DNA of 37,852 nucleotides from Comamonadaceae bacterium (GTDB lineage: Bacteria > Pseudomonadota > Gammaproteobacteria > Burkholderiales > Burkholderiaceae_C). How positions within the stretch are numbered: the stretch's first letter is position 1; the number at the start of each line of letters is the position of its first letter. The stretch spans positions 1 to 37,852 of the forward strand of contig CANGPV010000011.1 of the NCBI GenBank assembly GCA_947455935.1. Direction: 5' to 3'. Shown piece after piece: positions 26,647 to 34,597 of the stretch. Made by a program: the position numbers and the translations under genes. Under the pieces are notes generated by a model that did not search any database, was not told the DNA's origin, and saw only the letters and a program-made list of their open reading frames with translations.

Positions 26647-28817
26647 AATCGAAACCACTTAGGGTGGCGTTGACAGGTTGGGGTGGTTTGGATAATCCGG
26701 AGCCGGGTCTGGCAGTGGCAAGAGCCTTGCGAGACCAATGGAATGGCCCCTTGGAGATTCTGGGACTGGTCTATGACACATGGACCACCGGCGCTTGGAC
26801 CCCAGGCGTTGCCAACTCTGTCCATATCATCCCCCCCATCGCCAATGGCGACTACGCGGCGCTCATGCGCATTTTGCACATTCACAAAGAGCATCCGATC
26901 GATGTGCTTTTGCCCTGCCTCGACTTGGAAGTGCCGGTTTACGCCCGCTTGGCCAAGCGTTTGCTGCGCGAAGGTATTCGTACCCTGTTGCCCGACCCCG
27001 ACGACAGTTTCAAAATCACCAAGCCTCAGCTGTATTGGTTTTGTTACTCCAACCAGATCGTCACCCCCAAAACCACCCATGTGGTCGACATTGCCTCTGT
27101 GGCTTTGCATGCTGATTTGTTTGGCTATCCCCTATGGGTCAAAGGCACAGTAGCCGGCGCCAAACGGGTCTATAACGCGGGTCAAGCGGCCTACGAAGCC
27201 AGCTTGTTGGCCGCCAAATGGGGTGGCGGCGTGCTGCTTCAAGAAGCCATTGAAGGCTCCGAGCATGTGGTGTCTATGGTGGCTCGTGAAGATGGCTCGT
27301 GTTTGGCCATGACCATGATGCGCAAGATCGGTTTGAACGCCCGCGGCAAAGGCATGGTGGGTTCAGTGGTTGAAGACCCCAGTTTGCGCAAACTGGCTTT
27401 GCATATCTTGTCCAAGCTGAACTGGCGTGGCCCCTTGGAACTTGAATTTGTGCGTTCGCAAAGCAATGGACAGTTTTATTTGCTTGAGGTGAACTGCCGC
27501 TTTCCTTCATGGATTTACCTCACCGCCTTGGCTGGTGCCAACCAGCCCATGGCCTTGGTGAAAGAAATCTTAGACCCCGGTAGCCGCGCCCCCAAGCAAG
27601 CGCAAATTGGCGCCATGTATGCACGTGACGTGCAAGAGATGGTGGTTCCTGCCGCCGCCATTGTGAAATTGGCACGTACCGGATCGGCCGATGTACCCGC
27701 CCCTGCGGTCATCAAATCTAAACGCGGCGATGTGTCGGTGGCGGTCACAGGTATTTCTGCTTTGGAATTAACCCAACCTGGCTTGGGTGTGGGTCGCAGC
27801 TTACGCTCGGCCCCCGAGGTGGCACAGGTGATTGGTTTGGGCTATGCCTCCACCGACACGGGTTTGTTTCGCAAAGAAATTTTCGATGTATGTGCCCGCA
27901 TGCCCATCGACGAGAGCGAAGATCAACCCGAGCGCTGCGACGAAGCCACCTTGAACCGCTTGCTGGCCATTCAAAAAGCACATGGTTTGGACATGGTGAT
28001 TCCCAATTTGGATGTGGAAATCGCCCGTTACCAACGCCTGTCGGGTGAGTTGCGTTCGCACGGCATACATACTTTGCTGCCCACGCCTCAAGCCACTGAC
28101 AAGCTGAGCAAACAAGGCCTGATCAAATTGGCACAACGCAGCGGCGAAGTCGATTTCGATTTCCCGCCCACGGTGGTGGTGAGCAGCAAAAAAGATTTGC
28201 AAGCCGCGTGGAAACGTTTTGGTTCGCCCATGATGATCAAGGGCTTGGATTCCTTGGCCACCAAGGTGTTCAGCTTGGAACAAGCCGAGTTGGCTTTTTC
28301 TCGCTACAAAGAATTTGGCGAGAACAAAATCATTGTGCAAGCCGTGGTGTTTGGCGAGGAGTTCAGCATCGCCGTGGTGTGTGACCGACAAAGCCAGATG
28401 TTTGATGCGGTGCCCTTGAAGAAAACCGTCATGTGCGAACGCGGTAAAACCTGGTCGGGCATCAAAGTGGATATGCCCGATGTGATGCAACGCTTGGCCA
28501 GTTTGCTTAAAAAAGTGGGTTGGCAAGGACCGGCGGATGTGGAATTGATCCGCGACATCACCACCGACCGCATGATCTTGATTGAGGTCAATCCTCGACT
28601 GCCTGCATGGATTGGCTACGGCCAATTGGTAGGCGTCAATTTGCCGCGTCAACTCATGCTCAAAGCCTTGGGACGAGAAGCCCTTTCGACTCCCCAAGCT
28701 GCCGCTTTAGACCAAGATCTGGTATTTTTACGTACCGCCCAAGAAATTTCTGCCAGCGCCAGCGCCATGGCCATGTTTATCAACCGAGGTGAGATTCGTC
28801 ATGCTAGTAGCCGTTAA
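26643..28817 (+). CDS. Protein with two tandem ATP-grasp domains
   Basis: The 724-residue protein is a duplicated carbamoyl-phosphate-synthase-like ATP-grasp ligase. Copy one spans about residues 5-362 and copy two 363-724; both begin with a V-A-(L/V)-T-G strand and PGLxVxRxLR. Each copy has the nucleotide-binding Lys strand (YPLWVKG and SPMMIKG) and the metal-binding E-x-N-x-R motif: Glu282/Asn284/Arg286 and Glu648/Asn650/Arg652, 366 residues apart. Both sites therefore look competent. ATP-grasp enzymes join a carboxylate to an amine or thiol through an acyl phosphate. The order PqqD-ATP-grasp-decarboxylase suggests peptide or carrier-bound amino acid work; substrate unknown. It overlaps the next gene by 17 bases. 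Confidence 0.85.
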   Translation: MKSKPLRVALTGWGGLDNPEPGLAVARALRDQWNGPLEILGLVYDTWTTGAWTPGVANSVHIIPPIANGDYAALMRILHIHKEHPIDVLLPCLDLEVPVYARLAKRLLREGIRTLLPDPDDSFKITKPQLYWFCYSNQIVTPKTTHVVDIASVALHADLFGYPLWVKGTVAGAKRVYNAGQAAYEASLLAAKWGGGVLLQEAIEGSEHVVSMVAREDGSCLAMTMMRKIGLNARGKGMVGSVVEDPSLRKLALHILSKLNWRGPLELEFVRSQSNGQFYLLEVNCRFPSWIYLTALAGANQPMALVKEILDPGSRAPKQAQIGAMYARDVQEMVVPAAAIVKLARTGSADVPAPAVIKSKRGDVSVAVTGISALELTQPGLGVGRSLRSAPEVAQVIGLGYASTDTGLFRKEIFDVCARMPIDESEDQPERCDEATLNRLLAIQKAHGLDMVIPNLDVEIARYQRLSGELRSHGIHTLLPTPQATDKLSKQGLIKLAQRSGEVDFDFPPTVVVSSKKDLQAAWKRFGSPMMIKGLDSLATKVFSLEQAELAFSRYKEFGENKIIVQAVVFGEEFSIAVVCDRQSQMFDAVPLKKTVMCERGKTWSGIKVDMPDVMQRLASLLKKVGWQGPADVELIRDITTDRMILIEVNPRLPAWIGYGQLVGVNLPRQLMLKALGREALSTPQAAALDQDLVFLRTAQEISASASAMAMFINRGEIRHASSR

Positions 28818-30198
28818 AAAGAAATATGAAACCCCTCGCTTGGAGCAGTTGGCTACCCAGCAAGGCATGCAAAAACACCGCGTGCATGAAATCAAATCGG
28901 AGGACGGTGAATTTGACGAGATGGGGGACGTCAACGAACTCTTGGCTGAGTTTGGTTCACCGCTGTACATCGTCTCTGAAAAAGCGGTGCGCACCCTGTA
29001 CCGCTCGTTTCGTGATGCGTTCACGGCCCCCGGCATAGACACCATCATTGGTTACTCTTACAAAACCAACTACCTGCCTGCTGTGTGCGCCATCTTCCAA
29101 CAAGAAGGCGCATGGGCGGAGGTGGTCTCTGGCATGGAATACGACTTGGCCCGTTCACTCAATGTGCCCGGCCACCAAATCATCTTCAACGGTCCCTATA
29201 AAAAACCCGATGAAATCATCCGCGCTATCAGCGAAGGGGCTTTGATCAACGTCGACAGCTTTGATGAGCTGGACGCCGTGGTCAAAATTGCCAAACAACT
29301 GAAGAAAACTGCACGCATTGGTCTGCGTATCAACTTCCAGCATGGCGAACAGTCGTGGACCAAATTTGGTTTCAACCACGACAACGGCGATGCGGTTGAA
29401 GCGCTCAAGCGGGTGAAAAAAGCAGGCAGTTGCGTGAGTTTGGAAGCCTTGCACAACCACTCAGGCACTTACCAAGTCAACCCTGATATTTACGCGCGTA
29501 CCGCGCAGGTCCTCACGGCTGTGGCCAAGAAAGTCATTGAACTGGGTTTGCCAGCGGTGCGTATCGCTGACTTTGGCGGTGGCTATCCCTCCAGTAACCG
29601 ACTCAAGCCCGCTTTCGAATCGTTGGAGCTGGGTGGCGGTGCGGGTCGTCACTTGCAACCGTTTGCCGACGCCATCATCGGCGGCCTGACCAAAGCGGGC
29701 AAAGCCTTTGGCGAGCGTCCTACCTTGGTGCTAGAACCCGGTCGCGCAGTGATTGATTCCGCCATGAAAATGGCCTGTACCGTGGTGTCACGCAAATCCA
29801 TTCCCGGTCGTGGTGATGCCGTCATCGTTGACGCAGGTGTGAACCTCTTGCCCACAGCCTATTGGTATGACCATGGTGTGGAAGCGTCTTCATTTGACGA
29901 TGAAGCTGCTGTGATGGGTTCGCAACCCGTGTCGGTGTTCGGCCCTTTGTGTATGCAAATTGATGTGCTGCGTGAACGTGCCATGTTGCCCCCCATGTCT
30001 TTGGGCTCTTCTTTGGTGGTCTCCAATGTGGGCGCTTATTGCTTGACCCAATCCATGCAATTCATTCAACCCCGCCCTGCGGTGGTGTTGCTGGGCAAAA
30101 ACGGGGCTGAAGTTATCCGTCGTCGTGAAACACGCGAAGATATTTTTGCGCTCGACTCGGTGCCCAAGCACTTGAAGAACAAAGCTCCCAAGGCTTAA
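28801..30198 (+). CDS. Type III PLP-dependent decarboxylase (LysA/ornithine-decarboxylase fold)
   Basis: The 465-residue enzyme has the alanine-racemase-like barrel and C-terminal beta domain of diaminopimelate/ornithine/arginine decarboxylases. PLP Lys88 is in GYSYKTNYLP; HNHSGTY stands for the HxGS motif, FGGGYP and Glu312-Pro-Gly-Arg bind phosphate, and Gly-Pro-Leu-Cys384 with a later Asp matches the catalytic Cys loop contributed by the second subunit. It is probably a decarboxylase of an unknown basic amino acid; it is not called lysA because that gene usually lacks this context. Residues 1-45 form an extra N-terminal extension with Y9ETPRLEQL. The ATG at 28801 was chosen for GAGGTGAG seven bases upstream; GTG at 28789 is the alternative. 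Confidence 0.85.
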   Translation: MLVAVKKKYETPRLEQLATQQGMQKHRVHEIKSEDGEFDEMGDVNELLAEFGSPLYIVSEKAVRTLYRSFRDAFTAPGIDTIIGYSYKTNYLPAVCAIFQQEGAWAEVVSGMEYDLARSLNVPGHQIIFNGPYKKPDEIIRAISEGALINVDSFDELDAVVKIAKQLKKTARIGLRINFQHGEQSWTKFGFNHDNGDAVEALKRVKKAGSCVSLEALHNHSGTYQVNPDIYARTAQVLTAVAKKVIELGLPAVRIADFGGGYPSSNRLKPAFESLELGGGAGRHLQPFADAIIGGLTKAGKAFGERPTLVLEPGRAVIDSAMKMACTVVSRKSIPGRGDAVIVDAGVNLLPTAYWYDHGVEASSFDDEAAVMGSQPVSVFGPLCMQIDVLRERAMLPPMSLGSSLVVSNVGAYCLTQSMQFIQPRPAVVLLGKNGAEVIRRRETREDIFALDSVPKHLKNKAPKA

Positions 30199-30204
30199 TT
30201 TTTT

Positions 30205-31833
30205 ATGCTGGCGGACACCCCAACGCCTTGGCAAACCTACGCTAAAGCTTGGCTCAGTGCCCAAGCCCAGGTGGTGTTTCTCAGCACCCCTTTGCAAGGT
30301 TTTTTATTTCTGCTGAGCTTGTCCTTGTTCTCCCCGTGGAGCGCGGTGGGCATGGCGCTGGGCGCATTGATGGCACTGTTCATCTGTGCCTTTGTGCTGC
30401 GCCAACACCCCTTGGAATGGGTCAACGGCTTTAACCTGTTTGACGGCGCAGTCATCGGTTTGCTGTGGGCGGGCTTGCTATCGCGCGACATGGAATCTTC
30501 ACTGTTGTTAGCCATCGCCATTGCCGGTTGCTATGCCATGCGCTTCAAGTTGGTGAGCGCTGCTTACAGCCAAGGTTTCCCTTCGCTGGGTGTAGCCTCG
30601 TTGTTCACCCTGTGGGTGGCCATTTATGTGGTCACTTATTTCGGTGGTGACTTTTGGTCTATGCGCTTGCGCACCGAACCCGGTGCCTTGTCCCTCAGTT
30701 TGGCGGGTTTGAGTTTGCTGGGTGCCATGTTGTTGCACGATGTCAAAGCGGCTGTATTTGCCCTGATAGGTTCGTGCTTGGCAGCTTGTGTCTTCTTTTA
30801 TGTTCAAGACTACCCACCTTCTATGGGTAGCACGGTGGTGCTGGGTTTCACCCTCTTTCTGGTCTTGTTTTCGCTGCCTGGCACCTTGCTGCCTGGGCAT
30901 GCCAAGGCCTATCCCTTGGCCGTGTTGTCGGGTGTGGTGACTTTGGGCTTAGAACTGGCTTGGCCACATTTGAATGGTTTCGCCTCCATTCCCTCGCTCA
31001 TGGCACCCATGTTCATCGGCATATGGATGGCATTTGCGCTGATGTCACGCGAACATCGCTTGATCTTTCTGGACCCGGGCGTGCAAGCCTTGGCCAAGCA
31101 GTTGAAAGCAGCATCGCATAACGGGGGCACCGTGGTGTTGACGGGTGCAGGCATCAGCACGGCCTCTGGCATACCTGACTACACACGTGGCGATTGGTTG
31201 GAAGCCGGTGTGCCTTTGGCTACTTATAACTTCGCCGGTTTTGTCCACAACCGCTATTCCCGCTTGATGTACTGGAATTCGTGTTTTCGTTTTTTTAAAA
31301 CTGCTTCGCAAGCTCGTCCCAATCCTGCTCACACCACCTTGACGGCATTGCAACACGCGGGATTTGTCAGCACGGTGATCACACAAAATGTCGATGGATT
31401 ACACCAACACGCTGGCACGCAACACACTGTCGAGCTTCACGGCACGATTGACCACGTACATTGCCTGCTATGCGGAGCATCACAAGCATGGCCTGAACCT
31501 GCGCGCTGGCAACATGCTGATGCCATGTGCGAATGCGGTGGTTTTCTCAAGCCTGCGGTGATTGCCTTTGGAGAAGACATTTCATTGGCTACTTGGCAAC
31601 AAGCGCAACAAGCGGTCAGCACCTGCAGCCTGATGCTGGTGATTGGCACCCAAGTGGCTGTCACATCGGCCTTGGCCTTGATTGAGCAAGCTCGCCAGCG
31701 GCAAGTGCCCTGCTTTTTCATCATGCCCGGCTACCCCGCATGTGTATTGACCGTCCATGACCGTGTGCTGTTTTACAAGGCCGAGACCTTGTTGCCCGCG
31801 TTGGCGGCTTATATGGGATTACCCCTGGTTTGA
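30205..31833 (+). CDS. Urea-transporter-like membrane domain fused to a Sir2 sirtuin
   Basis: One 542-residue frame. Residues 1 to about 290 are very hydrophobic, with roughly ten membrane spans in two halves; GFLFLLSLSLFSPW, NGFNLFDGAVIGL and a FPSLGVASLFTLW turn recall the UT/SLC14 urea-transporter fold, though this family call is moderate. Residues about 300-542 are an intact class of NAD-dependent sirtuin: GAGISTASGIPDY at 314, ITQNVDGLHQHAG at 392, catalytic His412 in ELHG and zinc cysteines 420, 423, 442 and 444. By hydropathy the sirtuin probably faces the cytosol, but this is not certain. Sirtuins remove acyl groups from lysines, or ADP-ribosylate. It starts six bases after the decarboxylase stop with a weak shine-Dalgarno. 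Confidence 0.85.
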   Translation: MLADTPTPWQTYAKAWLSAQAQVVFLSTPLQGFLFLLSLSLFSPWSAVGMALGALMALFICAFVLRQHPLEWVNGFNLFDGAVIGLLWAGLLSRDMESSLLLAIAIAGCYAMRFKLVSAAYSQGFPSLGVASLFTLWVAIYVVTYFGGDFWSMRLRTEPGALSLSLAGLSLLGAMLLHDVKAAVFALIGSCLAACVFFYVQDYPPSMGSTVVLGFTLFLVLFSLPGTLLPGHAKAYPLAVLSGVVTLGLELAWPHLNGFASIPSLMAPMFIGIWMAFALMSREHRLIFLDPGVQALAKQLKAASHNGGTVVLTGAGISTASGIPDYTRGDWLEAGVPLATYNFAGFVHNRYSRLMYWNSCFRFFKTASQARPNPAHTTLTALQHAGFVSTVITQNVDGLHQHAGTQHTVELHGTIDHVHCLLCGASQAWPEPARWQHADAMCECGGFLKPAVIAFGEDISLATWQQAQQAVSTCSLMLVIGTQVAVTSALALIEQARQRQVPCFFIMPGYPACVLTVHDRVLFYKAETLLPALAAYMGLPLV

Positions 31834-31835
31834 AG

Positions 31836-32621
31836 ATGCGCCGAATAGCCTGCCATCTGTGCTGGTTGTTGCTGTCATTTGCTTGCTCTTGTGTTTATGC
31901 GCATCTGTTGTCTGCAGGTATAGGTGCCATTAATTTGCAAAAAGACAGTGCCTATGTGATTTTGGCTATTCCGCTTAATGACCTACCCGTATTTGTGCCG
32001 CCCAAGTCTGGCCCCATCAAAATAGAGACGATTCAAGCTCAGCGTGCCGAGTTATTGAGACAACTGCGTCTTAGCGTGACGCTTACTGCAGGCAAAAACA
32101 CAGGACGACTGGTGTTTGAAGATCTCGTGGTGTCAACACACAAACATCACTCCAATGAATCGATTGAACAAATTGAGTGGGTTGCGCGTTACCAGTGGGA
32201 TGAGCCGCCTTCACCCGATGCCGCTTTGGTAATTTCTCTGAATTTCTTGCATCACCTACATAGCCAACATTCAGCCTACAACCTGGTCTTGACAGACGGC
32301 GCACAAAAAACACATGCACGCTTGGACGCCGAGCATCCCGTTCATGTATTTGTCAGAGGCAAAGCAACTGAAGGCGAGACGCAAGCTATAGAAAAATACA
32401 TAGACATACCTCCCAGCCCTGTGTCAATTCCATGGCTAACCCTATTACATTCCTTGCTTTTAACCCTAGCGACAAGTGTTGTGGCATGGAGCTGCATTTC
32501 CTGCTACTTTGCACCAACGCCTTGGCTGTCCTGGCGCAAGCAACTGGTTGCGCTAGCATGTCTTTTCATCGTGTTTGCACAAACAGGCATTCCGCTTATC
32601 TCATTGAATGTTCAGAGGTGA
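31836..32621 (+). CDS. Exported, membrane-anchored protein, HupE/UreJ-like ectodomain
   Basis: The 261-residue protein has a signal peptide (residues 1-22, ending SCVYA) whose mature part begins HLLSAG, a beta-rich periplasmic domain of about 175 residues, and two C-terminal membrane segments (about 195-215 and 230-250). The A-H-L-L-S start and strand pattern resemble the ectodomain of HupE/UreJ_2 proteins, but the usual multi-span bundle is missing, so it may be a truncated relative; the family call is weak. A TTG at 31830 overlapping the previous stop is the alternative start. The gene looks more AT-rich than its neighbours, which could mean later acquisition. Function unknown. Confidence 0.6.
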   Translation: MRRIACHLCWLLLSFACSCVYAHLLSAGIGAINLQKDSAYVILAIPLNDLPVFVPPKSGPIKIETIQAQRAELLRQLRLSVTLTAGKNTGRLVFEDLVVSTHKHHSNESIEQIEWVARYQWDEPPSPDAALVISLNFLHHLHSQHSAYNLVLTDGAQKTHARLDAEHPVHVFVRGKATEGETQAIEKYIDIPPSPVSIPWLTLLHSLLLTLATSVVAWSCISCYFAPTPWLSWRKQLVALACLFIVFAQTGIPLISLNVQR

Positions 32622-32624
32622 TCT

Positions 32625-33740
32625 ATGTCCAACCACACCCTTAAACCCTCGCTAGCTCCGCACCATCGCTTCATCTGGTTTATGTTGCTATGCCTAGCAC
32701 TATGGTCTAGCCTGTTGATAGCACGCAAAGTTACAGCCCAAGCCTCCGGGGCAAACGCTTTGGTCAATACCGCCGCAGTTGATTGCAACGTACAGAGTGA
32801 ACAAACCAGTCCCAGTTTGCCGGGTCTGCCGAGCAAGGTCAAAATGCTTTGTGACAAGCAAGAACGCACCCTGCAAGCCAATGGCATCCCTGACCACTTG
32901 GTAGGTCGCTTTCCTAACGCGGGCAACCCCAACCGCATATCTGAGCAAAGCGTGCGCTTTTCTATGCCTTTGACGCCCAAGCTCCATAACCCTAAGGGGT
33001 TGAAGGTGCACGTGCCAGGTTTTGCACGCAATGGCGTGATGTTAGAACCCGAAACAGCCGAAGTCTTTAACTGGGCCAACGATGGCTGGCGTTATGAAGC
33101 GATTCAGACTGTTTATAACTTGGGCTTAGACATGAACTTAGCCCATGTCCAACCGCAAGGTGCTTACCACTATCACGGGATTCCAGACGAATATCTCAAC
33201 GCCCTCAATAAGGGTGAGGCCATGACGTTGGTGGCGTGGGCGTCGGATGGATTTCCCATCTATGCAAGGTACGGCTATCAAGATCCTATGGATGCGAACA
33301 GCGGCATCAAAAGTGTTAAACCCAAGTACCGTTTAAAAACGCCTGCAGAACTTTCTGCCACGGTGGTCAATGGTCAGCCTCGGCCAGGCTTCACGGATGG
33401 CGAATTGCGTCGTCGAACGCAGGTGCTGAGTCTGCCGCAAGGTGTTTTCGTTCAAGATTGGGTTTTTGACATGAACCTTGTCGGCGATCTTGATGAATGC
33501 AACGGTCGCTTTGGCGTCACACCTGAATTCCCTAAAGGGATCTACCACTACTACCTCACCGATGATTACCCTTATATGCAACGCTGCATCAAAGGCGATG
33601 GTAAGGATGCACGACCCATTCCAACAGGTGCTATGCGGGGCGGACCTGGTGGTCCTGGTGGTCCTGGTGGTCCTCCAGGCCCAGGGGGACCTGGCGGACC
33701 TGGCGGACCTGGCAGACCACCGCCTAGAGATCAGTTCTGA
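32625..33740 (+). CDS. YHYH-domain protein with collagen-like tail
   Basis: The 371-residue product has an N-terminal signal/anchor (about residues 15-37), then a YHYH domain: GAYHYHGIP at 179-187 and a second GIYHYYLTDDYPY near 305-317, with conserved single cysteines (CDKQE, DLDECNG, MQRC) that may form disulphides in the periplasm. YHYH domains are found in secreted bacterial proteins and their biochemical role is not known; the histidines suggest metal binding. The last 30 or so residues are a Gly-Gly-Pro repeat. Shine-Dalgarno AGAGGTGA overlaps the previous stop three bases before the ATG, so it is coupled to the anchored protein upstream. Confidence 0.82.
   Translation: MSNHTLKPSLAPHHRFIWFMLLCLALWSSLLIARKVTAQASGANALVNTAAVDCNVQSEQTSPSLPGLPSKVKMLCDKQERTLQANGIPDHLVGRFPNAGNPNRISEQSVRFSMPLTPKLHNPKGLKVHVPGFARNGVMLEPETAEVFNWANDGWRYEAIQTVYNLGLDMNLAHVQPQGAYHYHGIPDEYLNALNKGEAMTLVAWASDGFPIYARYGYQDPMDANSGIKSVKPKYRLKTPAELSATVVNGQPRPGFTDGELRRRTQVLSLPQGVFVQDWVFDMNLVGDLDECNGRFGVTPEFPKGIYHYYLTDDYPYMQRCIKGDGKDARPIPTGAMRGGPGGPGGPGGPPGPGGPGGPGGPGRPPPRDQF
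33637..33717 (+). repeat. Tandem 9-base GGA/GGT-CCT repeat coding Gly-Gly-Pro
   Basis: Near-identical nonamers of the type GGTGGTCCT and GGCGGACCT repeat about eight times in frame, giving a Gly-Gly-Pro/Gly-Pro tail to the YHYH protein. Two synonymous versions alternate in blocks, as expected from repeat expansion by slippage. Copy number may vary between strains. Confidence 0.8.
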
Positions 33741-33745
33741 GCTCG

Positions 33746-34585
33746 ATGCCTATGACCTCTGTCCATGATTTGCAAGCCGCTGCTGAGGTCATACAAGCCG
33801 CTGATGGGCTGTTGATCACTGCAGGGGCTGGTATGGGTGTGGACTCCGGTCTGCCCGACTTTCGCGGCAGCGATGGATTTTGGAAAGCCTACCCAGCGCT
33901 CAAAGACAGCGGTCTGCAATTTCAAGACATGGCGAACCCCCAAGCTTTTGAACGTGACGCCAGACAAGCGTGGGGGTTTTATGGCCACCGCCTTTCGCTC
34001 TACCGCGATACACATCCTCATGCAGGATTTCATGTGCTCAAGCGCTGGTCGGACGCCAAGCCCCAGGGAGGTTTTGTATTCACCAGCAATGTGGATGGTC
34101 AGTTCCAACGTGCAGGCTTTGCCTCGAAGCAGGTTTATGAATGCCACGGCAGTATCCACCGCTTGCAGTGCACCACCCCTTGTCAACCCAGCACATGGTC
34201 TGCTGATGCCTTGCAACCCGACATCGATATCCAACGTTGTCGTTGGCTGAATGACCTGCCTGGGTGTCCTGACTGCCATGCGCTGGCCAGACCCAACATC
34301 TTGATGTTTGCCGACTGGAATTGGGTGGATAGCCATCGCCATCACAACGACAGCGCATTGGAAGTTTTTTTAGCTGCGTGTAGGCAGATGGTGGTGATTG
34401 AACTGGGTGCAGGCACCGAGGTGGCCACAGTGCGACATTTTTCCGAGCGTATAGCCCGCGACTACCAAGCGCCTTTGGTACGTATCAATCCCAGAGAAGC
34501 GCATAGCGACGTAGGCGACAGCTTCAGCATTGCCATGGGCGCACAAGAGGCTTTGCATGCGATGGATGAACTTCTTCACTCTTAA
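33746..34585 (+). CDS. Sir2-family NAD-dependent protein, second type
   Basis: The 279-residue sirtuin differs from the fused one. Its cofactor loop is GAGMGVDSGLPDFRG near residue 27, the N-D pair sits in FTSNVDGQFQRAG (Ser in place of the usual Gln), the catalytic His134 is in ECHGS, and cysteine pairs CTTPC and CPDC could bind zinc. ARPNILMFADWNW is typical of a widespread uncharacterised bacterial group, which may be deacylases or ADP-ribosyl transferases. The ATG at 33746 lies five bases after the YHYH stop; ATG 33752 is a possible alternative. Two dissimilar sirtuins in one operon is unusual. Confidence 0.88.
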   Translation: MPMTSVHDLQAAAEVIQAADGLLITAGAGMGVDSGLPDFRGSDGFWKAYPALKDSGLQFQDMANPQAFERDARQAWGFYGHRLSLYRDTHPHAGFHVLKRWSDAKPQGGFVFTSNVDGQFQRAGFASKQVYECHGSIHRLQCTTPCQPSTWSADALQPDIDIQRCRWLNDLPGCPDCHALARPNILMFADWNWVDSHRHHNDSALEVFLAACRQMVVIELGAGTEVATVRHFSERIARDYQAPLVRINPREAHSDVGDSFSIAMGAQEALHAMDELLHS

Positions 34586-34597
34586 GGCTTGAACGAT

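Noticed and set aside
27801-28697. Long open frame (298 codons) antisense to the ATP-grasp gene
   Set aside because: The forward strand has unmistakable ATP-grasp motifs over the same bases; the antisense product shows no family motif and no ribosome site, so it is a codon-bias shadow.
28801-30198. Naming the PLP decarboxylase lysA
   Set aside because: Fold and active site fit the superfamily, but the N-terminal extension, GPLCMQID loop and operon context argue for another substrate.
33637-33717. CRISPR-like tandem repeat
   Set aside because: The repeats are nine bases, contiguous and in frame with the YHYH gene, with no spacers.
30205-34585. Reading the sirtuins as an anti-phage defence module (ThsA or DSR-like)
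   Set aside because: Both keep normal deacylase-type motifs, no TIR, SLOG or nuclease partner is present, and the neighbours are biosynthetic and envelope proteins. Not excluded, but unsupported.
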